From contig NZ_CP071409.1 in NCBI RefSeq assembly GCF_022647505.1, positions 3,038,001 to 3,102,000 of the forward strand: a stretch of DNA of 64,000 nt. The letters run 5' to 3'. Position numbers and translations under genes: made by a program. Below the pieces are notes generated by a model. That model was given only the letters and a program-made list of their open reading frames with translations. It was not told the DNA's origin and ran no database searches. How positions within the stretch are numbered: the stretch's first letter is position 1; each line of letters starts with the position of its first letter. The stretch is from [Pantoea] beijingensis. Lineage in GTDB: Bacteria > Pseudomonadota > Gammaproteobacteria > Enterobacterales > Enterobacteriaceae. Shown in pieces: positions 63,996 to 64,000 of this stretch.

Positions 63996-64000
63996 CAAAT

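Overview
The window is chromosomal DNA of a gammaproteobacterium of the order Enterobacterales. The backbone proteins (PepD, DinB, FadE, GmhA, DnaQ, MltD, ProS, DnaE, LpxA, FabZ) look close to Escherichia coli proteins as I remember them, and their order is broadly that of the E. coli gpt-to-lpx segment. A Klebsiella-type purine-ring catabolic cluster (hpx) and a complete methionine-salvage set (mtn) are present, while dkgB, ivy and yafT are absent. An Erwiniaceae genome (Erwinia or Pantoea) is my best guess, but this is inference.

Layout. 1-8.2 kb: gpt (partial), pepD, dinB with a perfect LexA box, dpaA/yafK, yafJ, gmhA and fadE with a FadR-like site. 8.2-17.1 kb: the methionine-salvage genes mtnK/mtnA (divergent), mtnDCB, mtnE and an omega-amidase. 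They are interrupted by an AT-rich phytoene-desaturase-like oxidoreductase gene and 667 bp of AT-rich non-coding DNA. A DsbA-like gene follows. 17.9-28.1 kb: two hpx units around an RpiR-type regulator. hpxFGHIJK covers ABC uptake, ureidoglycine aminotransferase and allantoate amidohydrolase; hpxWXYZ covers oxamate hydrolase and an amidase pair. 28.3-29.7 kb: an unrecognised effector-like gene broken by an in-frame stop, with a 141-bp-period repeat, lying just downstream of a tRNA-Asp gene. 30-37.7 kb: dnaQ/rnhA, yafS, gloB, mltD, yafE, yafD and yafC.

37.9-43.6 kb: a complete rRNA operon on the minus strand (16S, tRNA-Ile, tRNA-Ala, 23S, 5S, tRNA-Asp) with P1/P2 promoters and two boxA sites. 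43.7-50.1 kb: gmhB, the metNIQ methionine importer, rcsF, trmO and proS. 50.1-54 kb: a short nlpE, arfB, yaeQ, yaeP, rof, tilS and yaeR. 54.1-64 kb: ldcC, then the envelope/replication operon fabZ-lpxA-lpxB-rnhB-dnaE-accA, transcribed leftward.

How the parts work together. Three sites carrying the MetJ 8-mer AGACGTCT (mtnK/mtnA, mtnBCD, metNIQ) link methylthioribose recycling to methionine import. An 11-bp motif shared by the hpxF and hpxU/hpxW upstream regions is a candidate HpxU operator linking allantoate uptake to downstream catabolism. GmhA and GmhB both serve heptose synthesis for LPS, alongside the lipid A genes at the right end.
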